In this document: piece after piece, positions 50,984 to 58,925 of the stretch | Position numbering within the stretch: the stretch's first letter is position 1 | Layout: each line of letters starts with the position of its first letter | DNA from: Streptomyces alanosinicus | Lineage (GTDB): Bacteria > Actinomycetota > Actinomycetes > Streptomycetales > Streptomycetaceae | Assembly (NCBI RefSeq): GCF_014650595.1 | Contig: NZ_BMVG01000002.1 | Span: 186,001-250,000, forward strand | Direction: 5' to 3' | Length of the DNA: 64,000 nt | Program-made: the position numbers and the translations under genes | The notes under the pieces: generated by a model | Database searches by the model: none | The model's input: the letters and a program-made list of their open reading frames with translations, nothing else | What the model was told of the DNA's origin: nothing

Positions 50984-51726
50984 AAGATCCGGTCGCCGTA
51001 CTCCCGCAGCACCCGGCCGTTCCACTCGTGGCCGCCGTCGACGTTGCCGGAGCGCAGCAGCGGGGGTTCGATGCCCCGCTCGGCGAGGACGGCGGCGGCG
51101 GTCGCCATGACGGCCTGCATCAGGGCGCTGGTGACGACCGTGGAGGCGGGCGCGAAGGGCGCCGGGACGGAGTCAAGGGTCAGTTCCGCGTCGCCGACCG
51201 CGATCTTCGAGTCCAGGACGATGTCGCAGTGGTCCTTCAGGAAGGTGCCGGAGCTGTGCCGGGACGTGGTCTGCGAGGCGTACGCGACCGAGGTGACGCC
51301 GATGACCCGCACCCCGAGGGCGCGGGCGTTCAGGGCCATCTCCACGGGCAGGGCGTTGCGGCCGGACAGGGAGATGATCACCAGGGCGTCGCCGGAGCGG
51401 AGCGGCGAGGTGTCCAGGACGGCGCTCGCGAGGCCGTCGACGCGCTCCAGGGCGGAGCCGAGGGTGGCCGGGGTGACGTCGACGCCGACGACGCCGGGGA
51501 CGGCGAGCAGGTTCATCAGGGCGAGGCCGCCGGCGCGGTAGACGACGTCCTGGGCGGCCAGCGAGGAGTGCCCGGCACCGAAGGCGAACAGGCGGCCGCC
51601 GGTGGCGACGGTGTCGGCGAGCAGGGTGCCGGCCGCGGTGATCGCCTCGGCCTCCTCCTCGCGGACCCGCCGCAGCAGGTTGATGGCGGCGTCGAAGAAC
51701 AGGTCGGCGGCCGTGCCGTCGCTCAT
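50971..51726 (-). CDS. SIS domain sugar-phosphate isomerase-like protein
   Basis: A 251-residue protein from ATG 51726 with GAAGGGG upstream. The SIS fold shows the sugar-phosphate-binding loop FGAGHSSLAAQDVVYRAGG (near 48-66) and the second loop IISLSGRNALPVEMAL (near 116-131). The end is NVDGGHEWNGRVLREYGDR. It is close to the UPF0309/YbbI-type SIS proteins. Possible substrates are amino-sugar phosphates. It is divergent from the DtxR-type regulator, the same arrangement I recall in S. coelicolor, with 218 bp between them. Confidence 0.85.
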   Translation of the reverse strand: MSDGTAADLFFDAAINLLRRVREEEAEAITAAGTLLADTVATGGRLFAFGAGHSSLAAQDVVYRAGGLALMNLLAVPGVVGVDVTPATLGSALERVDGLASAVLDTSPLRSGDALVIISLSGRNALPVEMALNARALGVRVIGVTSVAYASQTTSRHSSGTFLKDHCDIVLDSKIAVGDAELTLDSVPAPFAPASTVVTSALMQAVMATAAAVLAERGIEPPLLRSGNVDGGHEWNGRVLREYGDRIFYRR

Positions 51727-51944
51727 GCGGTGCCCCTTCGCAGTCGCAGCGTCTGTGTCGCGGATCACCGTGCGGTCTGGACCAGCGCGGTGTCAATACG
51801 GCACCTGGACGGCCGGCGGCCCGGAACGCCCACGGGGACCACCCGTTTGCGCCACGGCCCCCGGATGTCAGTGGGATCCGGCAGAATTGGTGATAGGGCC
51901 AGCGCACGCGCCGGGCTGCCGGCAGAGGTAATCGAGGGGCACGT

Positions 51945-52637
51945 ATGTCCGGACTGATCGACACCACGGAGATGTATCTCCGCACCATCCTCGAACTCGA
52001 AGAGGAAGGCGTCGTCCCCATGCGCGCCCGCATCGCGGAGCGGCTGGACCAGAGTGGGCCGACGGTGAGCCAGACGGTGGCGCGCATGGAGCGCGACGGC
52101 CTGGTGTCCGTGGCCAGCGACCGCCATCTGGAGCTGACCGACGAGGGCAGAAGGCTCGCCACGCGCGTGATGCGCAAGCACCGGCTGGCCGAGTGTCTCC
52201 TCGTCGATGTGATCGGCCTGGAGTGGGAGCAGGTGCACGCCGAGGCCTGCCGTTGGGAGCACGTGATGAGCGAGGCCGTGGAGCGCCGCGTCCTGGAGCT
52301 GCTGCGGCACCCCACCGAGTCGCCGTACGGCAACCCGATCCCGGGTCTGGAGGAGCTGGGCGAGAAGGACGGCGCCGACCCGTTCCTGGACGAGGGCATG
52401 GTCTCGCTGGCCGACCTGAATCCGGGCTCGGACGGCAAGACGGTCGTGGTCCGCCGGATCGGCGAGCCGATCCAGACGGACGCGCAGCTGATGTACACAC
52501 TGCGGCGCGCGGGTGTGCAGCCCGGCTCCGTGGTGAGCGTGACGGAGTCGGCCGGCGGTGTCCTCGTGGGCAGCGGCGGCGAGGCGGCCGAGCTGGAGGC
52601 GGACGTCGCCTCCCACGTGTTCGTCGCCAAGCGCTGA
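51945..52637 (+). CDS. dmdR1: DtxR/IdeR-family iron-dependent regulator DmdR1-like
   Basis: A 230-residue metal-dependent repressor, the length of S. coelicolor DmdR1. Domain 1 (1-72) is a winged helix (MYLRTILELEEEGVVPMRAR, then QSGPTVSQTVARMERDGLV). Domain 2 (73-140) supplies the metal ligands, visible as HRLAECLLVDVIGLEWEQVH and ACRWEHVMSEAVERR, with Cys and His/Glu in the expected places. Domain 3 (about 150-230) is SH3-like. With ferrous iron it should repress siderophore and iron-uptake genes. The neighbours (SIS protein, alpha/beta hydrolase) match the dmdR1 locus. A strong terminator follows. I found no classical iron box in the window. Confidence 0.92.
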   Translation: MSGLIDTTEMYLRTILELEEEGVVPMRARIAERLDQSGPTVSQTVARMERDGLVSVASDRHLELTDEGRRLATRVMRKHRLAECLLVDVIGLEWEQVHAEACRWEHVMSEAVERRVLELLRHPTESPYGNPIPGLEELGEKDGADPFLDEGMVSLADLNPGSDGKTVVVRRIGEPIQTDAQLMYTLRRAGVQPGSVVSVTESAGGVLVGSGGEAAELEADVASHVFVAKR

Positions 52638-52645
52638 GCATGTGA

Positions 52646-52676
52646 GGGCCCCGGCGCCTGTGTGGCGCCGGGGCCT
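52646..52676 (+). terminator. Strong terminator after the DtxR-type gene
   Basis: ggccccggcgcc (52647-52658) and ggcgccggggcc (52664-52675) form a 12-bp perfect stem with a 5-nt loop, starting 9 bp after the stop codon. Confidence 0.85.
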
Positions 52677-52839
52677 GTCCTCCCCTGTGCTGACCCGGAG
52701 CCCCGAGCTCTCAGGGTCATCCCCCTCGGACCGCTTTTCCCCGAGCGGTCCGCCTCCCGCAGAAGAGATCCCCTGCGCGGCGGCGATCATTCCTCAAGGG
52801 GTGTCACTCGAATGAGGGGTGTTGTCCGCGGAGACGGAT

Positions 52840-52861
52840 CTATCGAATGGCCATTCGATAG
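52840..52861. promoter_or_regulatory. 22-bp perfect palindrome, candidate operator
   Basis: Two abutting 11-bp arms (ctatcgaatgg and its complement) form a perfect palindrome 100 bp before the alpha/beta hydrolase start. A further partial site, ctcgaatgag, lies at 52808-52817. The 323-bp region between the DtxR-type gene and the hydrolase otherwise holds only the terminator and no gene. The size fits a TetR- or LacI-type dimer site. Confidence 0.55.
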
Positions 52862-52960
52862 TCTGCGGCGGCAGAACGCGCACGACAGCGACAGCAGCGA
52901 GTACGAGCGAGTACGGCAGTACACCGGTACGAGTCAGGCGGAGCTGGGGGTGCCAGGCCC

Positions 52961-53848
52961 ATGGCACGGCGGATCGACGTGACAGGAGCGGACGGGGTGC
53001 GCCTGGCCGCATGGGAGTTCGCCGACCCTCCCAAGAGGGATCTCGACATGGCGCGGGGCCGGGCGGACCCCGAGCCACGCGCCCCGGGGGTGCTGTTACT
53101 GCACGGCCTGATGGGCCGCGCCTCCCACTGGGCCCCGACCGCCCGCTGGCTGGCCGCCCGGCACCGCGCCGTCGCCCTCGACCAGCGCGGTCACGGCCAG
53201 AGCGAGAAGTCCCCACAGGCCGCCTACACCCGTGAGGCCTACGTCGAGGACGCCGAGGCCGCCGTGGAACAGCTGGGCCTCGCCCCCGCCGTCCTCATCG
53301 GCCATGCCATGGGCGCCCTGACCGCCTGGCAGCTCGCCGCGAAACGCCCCGACCTGGTCCGGGGCCTGATCATCTGCGATATGCGGGCCTCCGCGCTGGG
53401 GGCCGCCTCGCAGCGCGAGTGGGCGCAGTGGTTCAAGGCCTGGCCCGTTCCCTTCGCCGCGCTGGCCGACGTACGCAGATGGTTCGGTGAGGACGATCCC
53501 TGGGTGGAGCGGCCGAACCCGGCCCGCGGCGCCTTCTACGCCGAGGTGATGCACGAGGCCGCGGACGGCTGGCGCCCCGTCTTCGAGCCGGAACAGATGC
53601 TCCGCACCCGCGAGAGCTGGGTGTACGACGCGCACTGGGAGGAGCTGGCCCAGGTGCGCTGCCCGGCACTCGTGGTGCGCGGGCTGGACGGGGAGCTGGG
53701 GCGGGCGGAGGCGCAGGAGATGGTCCGGGTGCTGCCGGCGGGGGCGTATGCCGAAGTGCCGGATGCCGGGCATCTCGCCCACTATGAGCTGCCGCTGGCT
53801 TGGCGGGGGGCTGTGTCGGGGTTTCTTGACGGGTTGCTCGGGGATTGA
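52961..53848 (+). CDS. Alpha/beta hydrolase-fold protein with substituted nucleophile and a TTA codon
   Basis: A 295-residue alpha/beta hydrolase starting MARRIDVTGADGVRLAAWEF. The fold markers are LLLHGLMGRASHW (oxyanion region, 45-57), ALDQRGHGQSEKS (72-84), RGLDGELGRAE and the His motif DAGHLAHYELP. The nucleophile elbow reads G-H-A-M-G at 114-118, so alanine replaces the usual Ser/Asp/Cys (codon gcc at 53306-53308). Leu46 is encoded by TTA (53096-53098), the codon that needs bldA tRNA in Streptomyces. A 22-bp palindrome lies upstream. The protein may be a non-catalytic ligand-binding relative or use another residue; its expression is probably developmental. Confidence 0.85.
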   Translation: MARRIDVTGADGVRLAAWEFADPPKRDLDMARGRADPEPRAPGVLLLHGLMGRASHWAPTARWLAARHRAVALDQRGHGQSEKSPQAAYTREAYVEDAEAAVEQLGLAPAVLIGHAMGALTAWQLAAKRPDLVRGLIICDMRASALGAASQREWAQWFKAWPVPFAALADVRRWFGEDDPWVERPNPARGAFYAEVMHEAADGWRPVFEPEQMLRTRESWVYDAHWEELAQVRCPALVVRGLDGELGRAEAQEMVRVLPAGAYAEVPDAGHLAHYELPLAWRGAVSGFLDGLLGD

Positions 53849-53905
53849 GCGCCTTTACATCTGCCGGGTCCGGTGCGTTGGCGTGTGCGGGTGAGTGGGT
53901 GGTTC

Positions 53906-53952
53906 TCGCGCCCACGCGGCGGAGCCGCATATCGATACAGCCCCGCGCCCCT
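53906..53952 (-). repeat. Dispersed intergenic repeat, copy 3
   Basis: 47 bp identical to 13367-13413 except for one base, including the hairpin-forming gcggcggagccgc. It lies in the convergent gap between the alpha/beta hydrolase and the ABC permease genes. Confidence 0.85.
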
Positions 53953-53965
53953 CAGGGGGTTTCCG

Positions 53966-55552
53966 TTACCCCTTGCTGACAGCCGTCAGGATCTCCGGCA
54001 GCCGTGCTGCCGTTCCCGGGGCCGCCAGGCGGAGGCCCAGGAGGGTCAGCGCCGTGCCGTACCCGGCCCCCACGGGGAGCAGGAGCCAGCGCCAGGAGGC
54101 GCCGTCGGCGCTCAGATTCAGCCAGATGGTGAGGGCGATCACCGGGGCGCAGAGCAGGGCCGCGGCGACCATGCCGCCGAAGATCGAGAGCCAGGCGAGG
54201 CCCCCCTGCCCCGCGGCGACGTTCTTGTGGCCCTCCTGCGGGATGGAGTACGGAAAGCGGGCCGAGGTCCAGGCGCCGGTCGCGAGCATCGCCCCGAGCA
54301 CCGCGAAGGCCAGCCCCAGCACCTCCGGCAGCCTCGGCCACGAGCCCAGCACGGCCGCCGTCACCACCGTCACGAGCGCCGTGTAGGGCAGGGTGATCAG
54401 CAGCAGGGCCAGTGCGCGGCCGCGCAGTTCGGTGTAGGCGTCCCGGGGCGAGGAGATGGTCATGGCCACCATCCAGAACGCGGAGGTGTCCTGCCCGAAC
54501 TGGTTGTACATCTGGATGCCGAGCATCCCGGAGGCGAAGCACGCGAAGTAGACCGACCCGGTGCCCTGCAGCGCGTTGAACACCGGCACGATCAGCCCGA
54601 TCGCCAGCGAGGTCACCCAGGCGGCCTTGGTCTTCGGATCCCGCCAGATGTAGCGCAGGCTGCGCTCCATGACCGTACCGGTGCGCCCGCCCGGCAGCAG
54701 CCGTCCGAGCCCGCCCGACTCGCGGCCCTGGGCGCCGGCGTCGGCGGCCTGCAGCGTGGATCCGTCGGGCGCGGTCATCAGCCGGGTCAGGCTGCGCGCC
54801 CACACGGCGATGAGCGCCGCCAACCCGGCTGCGGTGACGGCGAGTTGCGCGACCGCCGTGCCGTACGACCCCTCGCTCGCCGACCGCACCGCGGCCACCG
54901 CCGACGCGGGCGGCACCCATCCCAGCGCGTCCGCGACCGGCTGCAGCTGTCCGAGGCCCGCCGAACCCAGCTGCCGCGCCGCGAAGTTGACCAGCTGCGC
55001 CCCGATCGCGATCACCAGCCCGCTCAGCACGGCCAGATCGCGGCCCCTCCGGCTGGTCAGCAGCCGTACGTTGGCGGTGGCCACGGCCCGCGCCAGCGCC
55101 ACACAGACCAGCAGCGCGAGGGCGACGCCGAGGACCGCGACGGCGTACCCCGCGGCCCCGTGCGCCACGGCCAGCGCGCACCCCGCCAGCACCAGCAGCG
55201 TGTACACCGGGCCGATACCGACCAGGGAGGCCGCGAGCAGCGCCCGGACCAGCGGCCGGGGCCGCAGCGGAAGCATCACCAGCCGGGTCGGGTCCAGCGT
55301 CTCGTCGCCGGTCGGGAAGAACAGCGGCAGCACCGCCCAGCCCAGCGCCAGCACGGCCGTACCCGGTACGGCGACGGCCTCGGCGTGCGCGTTCCCGCGC
55401 AGCGCGAGCAGCCCGAGCAGTTCCAGCAGCGCGAACAGGACCGCGACGACCGCGGAGACGACGAACGCGGCCCGCCGGCCCCCGGACTGCCTGAGCCCGT
55501 TGCTCAGCAGGGACAGCTTCAGCCGTACGACGGTGGAGGTCAGGTCGGTCAT
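53966..55552 (-). CDS. ABC-2-type transporter permease
   Basis: A 528-residue integral membrane protein starting MTDLTSTVVRLKLSLLSNGL, with about 12 hydrophobic segments in two halves. A hydrophilic middle (TAPDGSTLQAADAGAQGRES) separates them. The second half begins with VMERSLRYIWRDPKTKAAWV, a stretch I associate with large actinobacterial ABC-2 permeases. Its start overlaps the stop of the ATPase gene by 4 bp (ATGA), so the two make one transporter. The substrate is unknown. The 3' end abuts a dispersed repeat. Confidence 0.83.
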   Translation of the reverse strand: MTDLTSTVVRLKLSLLSNGLRQSGGRRAAFVVSAVVAVLFALLELLGLLALRGNAHAEAVAVPGTAVLALGWAVLPLFFPTGDETLDPTRLVMLPLRPRPLVRALLAASLVGIGPVYTLLVLAGCALAVAHGAAGYAVAVLGVALALLVCVALARAVATANVRLLTSRRGRDLAVLSGLVIAIGAQLVNFAARQLGSAGLGQLQPVADALGWVPPASAVAAVRSASEGSYGTAVAQLAVTAAGLAALIAVWARSLTRLMTAPDGSTLQAADAGAQGRESGGLGRLLPGGRTGTVMERSLRYIWRDPKTKAAWVTSLAIGLIVPVFNALQGTGSVYFACFASGMLGIQMYNQFGQDTSAFWMVAMTISSPRDAYTELRGRALALLLITLPYTALVTVVTAAVLGSWPRLPEVLGLAFAVLGAMLATGAWTSARFPYSIPQEGHKNVAAGQGGLAWLSIFGGMVAAALLCAPVIALTIWLNLSADGASWRWLLLPVGAGYGTALTLLGLRLAAPGTAARLPEILTAVSKG

Positions 55553-56325
55553 CGCGCCGCCCCGCCGCCCAGCCAGTCCAGATCGGACCCGGCGTCCCGG
55601 CCGCTCGCCCCGACCAGCTCCAGGAACGCCCCCTGGAGCGTGGGATGCGCGCCGCGCACCTCCGCCAGCGTCCCGGTCGCGCGGATCCGGCCCGCCGCCA
55701 GCACCGCGACCCAGTCGCACAGCGACTCGACCAGTTCCATCACATGGGAGGAGAAGACGACGGTCGCCCCGGAGGCGGTGTAGCGCTCCAGGACACCCCG
55801 GATGGACTGCGCGGACACCGGGTCGACGCCCTCGAACGGCTCGTCCAGGAAGAGCACCTCGGGGTTGTGGAGCAGCGCGGCCGCGAGTCCGATCTTCTTG
55901 CGCATGCCCGTCGAGTAGTCGACGACGAGTTTGTGCTGCGCCCCGGCCAGGTCCAGGACGTCCAGCAGCTGTGTGGCCCGCTTGTCGACCTCGGCCCCCG
56001 GCAGCCCGCGCAGCCGCCCCGAGTATGCGAGCAGCTCGCGCCCCGACAGCCGCTCGAACAGCCGCAGTCCCTCGGGCAGTACACCGATCCGCGCCTTGAC
56101 GGCCACCGGATCCCGCCACACGTCGTGGCCGACGATCTCCACGGTGCCCTCGTCGGGCCGGAGCAGCCCGGTGACCATGGAGAGGGTGGTGGTCTTGCCG
56201 GCCCCGTTCGGTCCGACGAGCCCTATGAACTTCCCGGCGGGCAGCTCAAGATCGATTCCCCCGACAGCAACCTGCTGCCCGAACCGCTTCCAGAGCCCCC
56301 GCACGCGTACTGCAGCTTCGGTCAT
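55549..56325 (-). CDS. ABC transporter ATP-binding protein
   Basis: A 258-residue ATPase of the drug/Na export (ABC-2) class, starting MTEAAVRVRGLWKRFGQQVA. Walker A is GPNGAGKTT (about 38-46), the Q-loop region is VLPEGLRLFERLSG, the signature is YSTGMRKKIGLAAALLHNP (about 135-153), Walker B is VLFLDEPFEGVDP (about 155-167) and the switch His is in VVFSSHVMELVE. The LSGGQ motif is replaced by STGM, common in this class. It powers the permease encoded immediately downstream. Confidence 0.9.
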   Translation of the reverse strand: MTEAAVRVRGLWKRFGQQVAVGGIDLELPAGKFIGLVGPNGAGKTTTLSMVTGLLRPDEGTVEIVGHDVWRDPVAVKARIGVLPEGLRLFERLSGRELLAYSGRLRGLPGAEVDKRATQLLDVLDLAGAQHKLVVDYSTGMRKKIGLAAALLHNPEVLFLDEPFEGVDPVSAQSIRGVLERYTASGATVVFSSHVMELVESLCDWVAVLAAGRIRATGTLAEVRGAHPTLQGAFLELVGASGRDAGSDLDWLGGGAAR

Positions 56326-56358
56326 GCATGCACCCTACGGGGGGCGATGCCGACCTCT

Positions 56359-56405
56359 AGGGGCGCGGGGCTGGGCCCGATGTGCGGCTGACGCCGCGGG
56401 GGCGC
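56359..56405 (+). repeat. Dispersed intergenic repeat, copy 4 (divergent)
   Basis: aggggcgcggggctgggccc then gatgtgcggctgacgccgcg. The stem gcggc/gccgc is kept while the loop differs from the other copies, which suggests selection on the hairpin. It lies between the ATPase start and the Prim-Pol stop. Confidence 0.6.
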
Positions 56406-56408
56406 ACG

Positions 56409-57074
56409 TCAGCGATCCCGACCGCACGCATAGGCGAGCGGCGAGATCAGTTCCTCCGCATCCGGCAGCCACCGGTTCGCCGGCGTCGGCCGGCAGGCCC
56501 ACTGCACGGCCCCACGCGACCCGAACCGGGTCGGCGGAGCGGCCACGTACGACCCCTCGCCCAGCGCCACCAGATCCAGGGACGACAGCGACCACCCGAG
56601 CTTGCGCACCAGTTCCGGCACCTTCGCGCAGCCTCCCGGCAGCACGAAGAAATGCATCCGCCGGTCGGGAGCGAGCGTCACCGGCCCGAGCGTCAGCTCC
56701 ATGCGCTCCATCCGGGCCAGCGCCAGGAACCCGGCGCTCTCCGGGACGGACAGCGCGTCGAAGGTCCGCCCCGTCGGCAGCAGGATCGACGCCGTCGGCT
56801 GCTTCTGCCACATCCGGCGCGCGACGGTCGCGCTGCCGGTCGCCTGCGTCGCCCAGTCGGGGCGCGCGGGGTGCGCACCCGGCGCAGGGCAGGAGGCATC
56901 GCTGCACGAGCAGCGCTGCATTCCGGCGACCGCTTCCAGCCAGGTGCCCGGGAACACGTCCCAGTGCCGCTCCTCGGCATAGCGTACGGCGGTCTCCAGC
57001 AGCGATTCCCCGCGCTGCTGCGGAATCTGACCGGCAATCTGAGTGTTCGGGGCGCCCGCGATCGTCTCTTCCAC
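56409..57074 (-). CDS. Bifunctional DNA primase/polymerase-like protein
   Basis: About 221 residues from a GTG at 57074 (EETIAGAPNTQIAGQIPQQR) behind GAGAGGAG; an upstream in-frame start adds eight residues. The family stretches are ETAVRYAEERHWDVFPGTWL (near 27-46), CSCSDASCPAPGAHPARPDW (near 52-71), ILLPTGRTFDALSVP and LGEGSYVAAPPTRFGSRG. This is the streptomycete chromosomal branch of the Prim-Pol/archaeo-eukaryotic primase N-domain proteins. The classical acidic triad is not obvious, so catalytic activity is doubtful. The CSCSDASCPAPG Cys cluster could bind zinc. It is divergent from the TPR regulator, with 266 bp between. Confidence 0.8.
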   Translation of the reverse strand: MEETIAGAPNTQIAGQIPQQRGESLLETAVRYAEERHWDVFPGTWLEAVAGMQRCSCSDASCPAPGAHPARPDWATQATGSATVARRMWQKQPTASILLPTGRTFDALSVPESAGFLALARMERMELTLGPVTLAPDRRMHFFVLPGGCAKVPELVRKLGWSLSSLDLVALGEGSYVAAPPTRFGSRGAVQWACRPTPANRWLPDAEELISPLAYACGRDR

Positions 57075-57340
57075 GCTCCTCTCAACTCCCGCACCCACCT
57101 GGAGTTACGGCTGTAGCGCGCGCGGGGGAGGAGCATCGATTCGCCAGTCGGGGCGCATGGGTGCACAGCCGGGGGCGCGCGGGAGGAAGGACGGCGTGTG
57201 CTGGGTAGCCACGGGTGGGGTTGGCACCCGCCGTTACCCCGGCAAACGGCATATGTCGAGCATTGGCGGTATGTCAGCTGGGCACTGATCTTCCTGAACT
57301 GATCGTCTGCTCCAGGGGATCGCGACGCAGGGGGTAGCAC

Positions 57341-58726
57341 ATGGCCGCAAGGCCTCTCGTGGCGAGGCAGCCGAACGAACGGCTGCAGGCACTCATCCAG
57401 GAAGCGGGGTGCTCGAACGCCGGGCTGGCCCGGCGGGTCAACATGTGCGGCGCCGAGCACGGACTCGACCTGCGCTACGACAAGACGTCCGTGGCCCGCT
57501 GGCTACGCGGACAGCAGCCCCGGGGCCGCGCTCCGGCGATCATCGCGGAGGCACTCGGCCGCAAGCTCGGCCGTACGGTCACGATCGACGAGATCGGCAT
57601 GGCCAACGGCAAGAACCTCGCCTCGGGGGTCGGTCTCCAGTTCTCGCCGACGGTACTGGGGGCCATCGAGCAGGTCTGTGAGCTGTGGCGCAGCGACGTG
57701 GGCCGGCGGGACTTCCTGTCCGGCTCCTCCGTCGCCGCCTCCGCGCTGGTCGAACCCAGCCGCGACTGGCTGATCTCGGCGCCGGACGCCCAGGTGGCCC
57801 GGCAGGCGGGCCCGCGCGTCGGGCACGCCGATGTGGCGGCCGTGCGGTCCATGACACAGGCGCTGACCGAGCTGGACCACCAGTTCGGCAGCGGGCATGT
57901 CCGCCCGGTGGTCGTGCACTATCTGAACAGCGTCGTCTCCGGGCTGCTCGCGGGCTCGTACCGGGAGACGGCCGGGCGTGAACTGTTCGCCGCCGTCGCC
58001 CGGTTGACCGAGCTGGCGGGCTACATGGCCGTGGACACCGGGCAACCGGGCCTGGCCCAGCGGTACTACATCCAGTCGCTGCGGCTCGCACAGGCCGCCG
58101 GGGACCGGGGCTACGGCGGTTACATCCTCGCCGCGTCCATGAGCCACCTCGCCGCCCAGCTCGGAAACCCGCGCGAGATCGCCCAGTTGGCGCGGGCGGC
58201 GCAGGAGGGGGCGCGCGGGCAGGTGACCCCGCGCGTGGAGGCGATGTTCCACGCGGCGGAGGCGCGCGGGCACGCCCTGCTCGGCGACGTACGCGCCGCA
58301 CAGGCGTCCACCGGGCGGGCGGTCACGGCGATGGAGCAGGCGGAGGACTCCGCCGGGGACGACCCGGTGTGGATCCGGCACTTCGACGAGGCCTATCTGG
58401 CCGACGAGTTGGCGCACTGCCACCGCGACCTCGGCCAGCCCGAGCAGGCGGCCCGGTACGCCGAGCAGTCGCTGGCCGGGCACCCCGAGTCCCGGGCCCG
58501 CCGGCGCGCCATCGGCTATGTGCTGCTCGCCACGGCCCAGGTGCAGCAGCGGGAGATCGAACAGGCCTGCGGCACCGGCCTGAAGGCGGTGGAACTGCTG
58601 GAGACGCTGCGTTCCAACCGGGGCGCCGAATATCTGGAGGACCTGCAACAGCGCCTGGAACCCTTCCGGGAGGAGGCGGTGGTAAGGGAGTTCGGGGCGC
58701 GCCTCGATCTCCAGCAGGCGGCCTGA
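57341..58726 (+). CDS. Helix-turn-helix and TPR regulator (NsdA-like)
   Basis: A 461-residue regulator. An N-terminal DNA-binding-like region (about 10-90: NERLQALIQEAGCSNAGLAR, then YDKTSVARWLRGQQPRGRAP) precedes a SGSSVAASAL linker. Helical tetratricopeptide-type repeats span 150-440 (LAQRYYIQSLRLAQAAGDRG, AQASTGRAVTAMEQAEDSAG, EQAARYAEQSLAGHPESRAR). The layout is that of the Streptomyces NsdA/regulator family controlling sporulation and antibiotic production. The assignment is by architecture, not by alignment. The same gene next to the Prim-Pol-like gene is, I believe, conserved in streptomycetes. Confidence 0.8.
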   Translation: MAARPLVARQPNERLQALIQEAGCSNAGLARRVNMCGAEHGLDLRYDKTSVARWLRGQQPRGRAPAIIAEALGRKLGRTVTIDEIGMANGKNLASGVGLQFSPTVLGAIEQVCELWRSDVGRRDFLSGSSVAASALVEPSRDWLISAPDAQVARQAGPRVGHADVAAVRSMTQALTELDHQFGSGHVRPVVVHYLNSVVSGLLAGSYRETAGRELFAAVARLTELAGYMAVDTGQPGLAQRYYIQSLRLAQAAGDRGYGGYILAASMSHLAAQLGNPREIAQLARAAQEGARGQVTPRVEAMFHAAEARGHALLGDVRAAQASTGRAVTAMEQAEDSAGDDPVWIRHFDEAYLADELAHCHRDLGQPEQAARYAEQSLAGHPESRARRRAIGYVLLATAQVQQREIEQACGTGLKAVELLETLRSNRGAEYLEDLQQRLEPFREEAVVREFGARLDLQQAA

Positions 58727-58925
58727 ACACCGGACCCGCGGCCGCGTGAACGCACGGCGAACGGCACCAGGAGGCGGGAGGGTGCCACATGACCGCGCGC
58801 CGCGGGACGGTTTTGTTACGGCTGTCACAGAGCGGAAGGTCATGCCCTGAGCTGCGTGGCACCCGGCTCCGGGGACCCGGTAGCGTGAGCCCGATTCACA
58901 AGGTCCCCCATTAGTAGGAGTCCCG

